This document shows positions 40,155-40,941 of a stretch of DNA of 40,941 bases, piece by piece (the first letter of the stretch is position 1; each line of letters begins with the position of its first letter). This stretch comes from CAZNVB01 sp964651495 (GTDB taxonomy: Bacteria > Acidobacteriota > Aminicenantia > Aminicenantales > UBA8522). The notes under the pieces were generated by a model. The model had not been told where the DNA came from and did not search any database. It saw only the letters and a list, made by a program, of their open reading frames with translations. A program made the translations under genes and the position numbers. The stretch is from NCBI GenBank assembly GCA_964651495.1, contig CAZYWP010000012.1, positions 1 through 40,941 of the forward strand, given 5' to 3'.

Positions 40155-40941
40155 ATGAATTATAAGTTAAGCCCATCTGATCTGACTTTCTTATATGATA
40201 GATGCAAGCACTGCTTCGTCTTAAAAGTGAAATATGGAATTCAGCAACCTTCAATTCCGCTGCCTTCTATATTTAGCATTATCGCATCTCTCCAGAAAAG
40301 CCATTATGCAGGAAAGCGCACAGGGGAATTTTGCCCGTCTCTTCCGCCAGGTGAAGTTGTACTAGGAGAGAAATGGGTACATTCCAAGACAATACAACCC
40401 GCCGGCTGTAAGAGCGCCTGCTATATTAGTGGGCGTTTCGATATTGTTGCCGCTTTAGATAATGGAGCATTTGCGATTCTTGATTTTAAAACAGGAAATC
40501 CCAGCGATGAGAAATCTGGGATGTATGCCCGGCAATTGCAGGCCTATGCGTATTCTTTAGAAAATCCCAATCCAGGATGCCTTAAGCTCAAACCGATTAC
40601 GCAGCTGGGACTTCTTTATTTTACTCCCGAGAGCTGCGAGCAAGTGCAGGGTATGACTCAGACTCTGTTCGGTCCAATTACATGGATTCCAATTGAGCGA
40701 AACGACGATCAATTCATAGAATTCCTAGTGGAGGTTGTTAAGCTGCTCGATGGACCAATACCCCAAATGGACCCGGATAATTGTGACTGGTGTAAATATC
40801 GGGCCAAAATAGGCGAAGTGTCCTTGCCAAAACAGGATGGGGAGACCGAATCCCCAACTGCCGTTCCCATTCCATCTTGTCCAATTTGTAATGGGGAAAT
40901 GCGGCGCAGATCCGGCAAATTTGGTGATTTTTGGTCCTGCA
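40155..40941 (+). CDS. Cas4/RecB-like PD-(D/E)XK nuclease with C-terminal topoisomerase-type zinc finger (partial)
   Basis: Starts at ATG 40155 (AGGGGG seven bases upstream) and is open to the window end, 262 residues so far. The N-terminus LSPSDLTFLYDRCKHCFVLK resembles the first helix of Cas4/AddB-like nucleases. The nuclease core is visible: GRFDIV with D96, ILDFKTG with D110 and K112, and the QLQAY motif (Q127, Y131). Cysteines C17/C20 and C210/C213 (CDWCKYR) could hold a 4Fe-4S cluster as in Cas4. After a linker, CPICNGEMRRRSGKFGDFWSC begins a C4 zinc finger like those at topoisomerase I C-termini. The gene is clearly AT-richer than its neighbours, suggesting acquisition. Probable DNA end-processing or defence function; the rest lies outside. 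Confidence 0.82.
   Translation, partial: MNYKLSPSDLTFLYDRCKHCFVLKVKYGIQQPSIPLPSIFSIIASLQKSHYAGKRTGEFCPSLPPGEVVLGEKWVHSKTIQPAGCKSACYISGRFDIVAALDNGAFAILDFKTGNPSDEKSGMYARQLQAYAYSLENPNPGCLKLKPITQLGLLYFTPESCEQVQGMTQTLFGPITWIPIERNDDQFIEFLVEVVKLLDGPIPQMDPDNCDWCKYRAKIGEVSLPKQDGETESPTAVPIPSCPICNGEMRRRSGKFGDFWSC

Overview
This is a GC-rich (roughly 60% by eye) bacterial chromosome segment. It is dominated by housekeeping genes but looks like a draft scaffold: three gaps of exactly 100 N occur at 28207-28306, 32798-32897 and 38474-38573. The gene set combines a saccharopine-type lysine catabolic pair, a MEMO1-family protein, an hrcA-grpE-dnaK-dnaJ operon, PilT, many secreted proteins, a DUF6067-like glycoside hydrolase and an anaerobe-type ferredoxin with a CRP/FNR regulator. 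This suggests an uncultured anaerobic heterotroph of the Acidobacteriota/Aminicenantes kind. That placement is an inference from gene content; no rRNA gene is present to test it.

Layout. 1-779 holds the start of cysS (minus strand, cut by the window edge), divergent from a lysine-ketoglutarate reductase/saccharopine dehydrogenase gene pair and a MEMO-like protein (914-4413). 4410-10617 is a heat-shock operon, hrcA-grpE-dnaK-dnaJ, continuing into rsmE and a Ser/Thr kinase; its DnaK ends after the beta substrate-binding domain and lacks the helical lid. 10730-16148 carries ilvE, pilT, alaS and a lytic transglycosylase. 16168-19315 (minus) carries a diacylglycerol-kinase-like lipid kinase and three membrane proteins. 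19571-21462 encodes an exported trypsin-fold/TPR protein whose catalytic serine is replaced by asparagine. 21526-27252 contains tRNA-Leu(UAG), tig, a truncated clpP, lon and rho; clpX is missing.

From about 27300 the DNA becomes more accessory and in places AT-richer: parA/parB (minus, split by a gap), a perfect 24-bp palindrome, an amino-acid permease, a ferredoxin and its probable CRP/FNR-type regulator with a well-placed TTGAC-N4-GTCAA site, a tetranucleotide TCAC repeat broken by a gap, a DDAH-family enzyme, an exported transglutaminase-like protein, an exported SurE, and a large secreted glycoside-hydrolase-like protein. The window ends inside a lower-GC gene, missed by complete-ORF calling because it runs off the edge. 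It encodes a Cas4/RecB-like PD-(D/E)XK nuclease fused to a topoisomerase-type zinc finger.

The strongest common theme is protein quality control: HrcA, GrpE, lidless DnaK, DnaJ, trigger factor, Lon, the clpP remnant and the inactive protease fold. Several of these show unusual domain loss. No complete new multi-gene system is proven here. The best leads for one are the edge nuclease, the lidless DnaK operon, and the regulator-ferredoxin pair.
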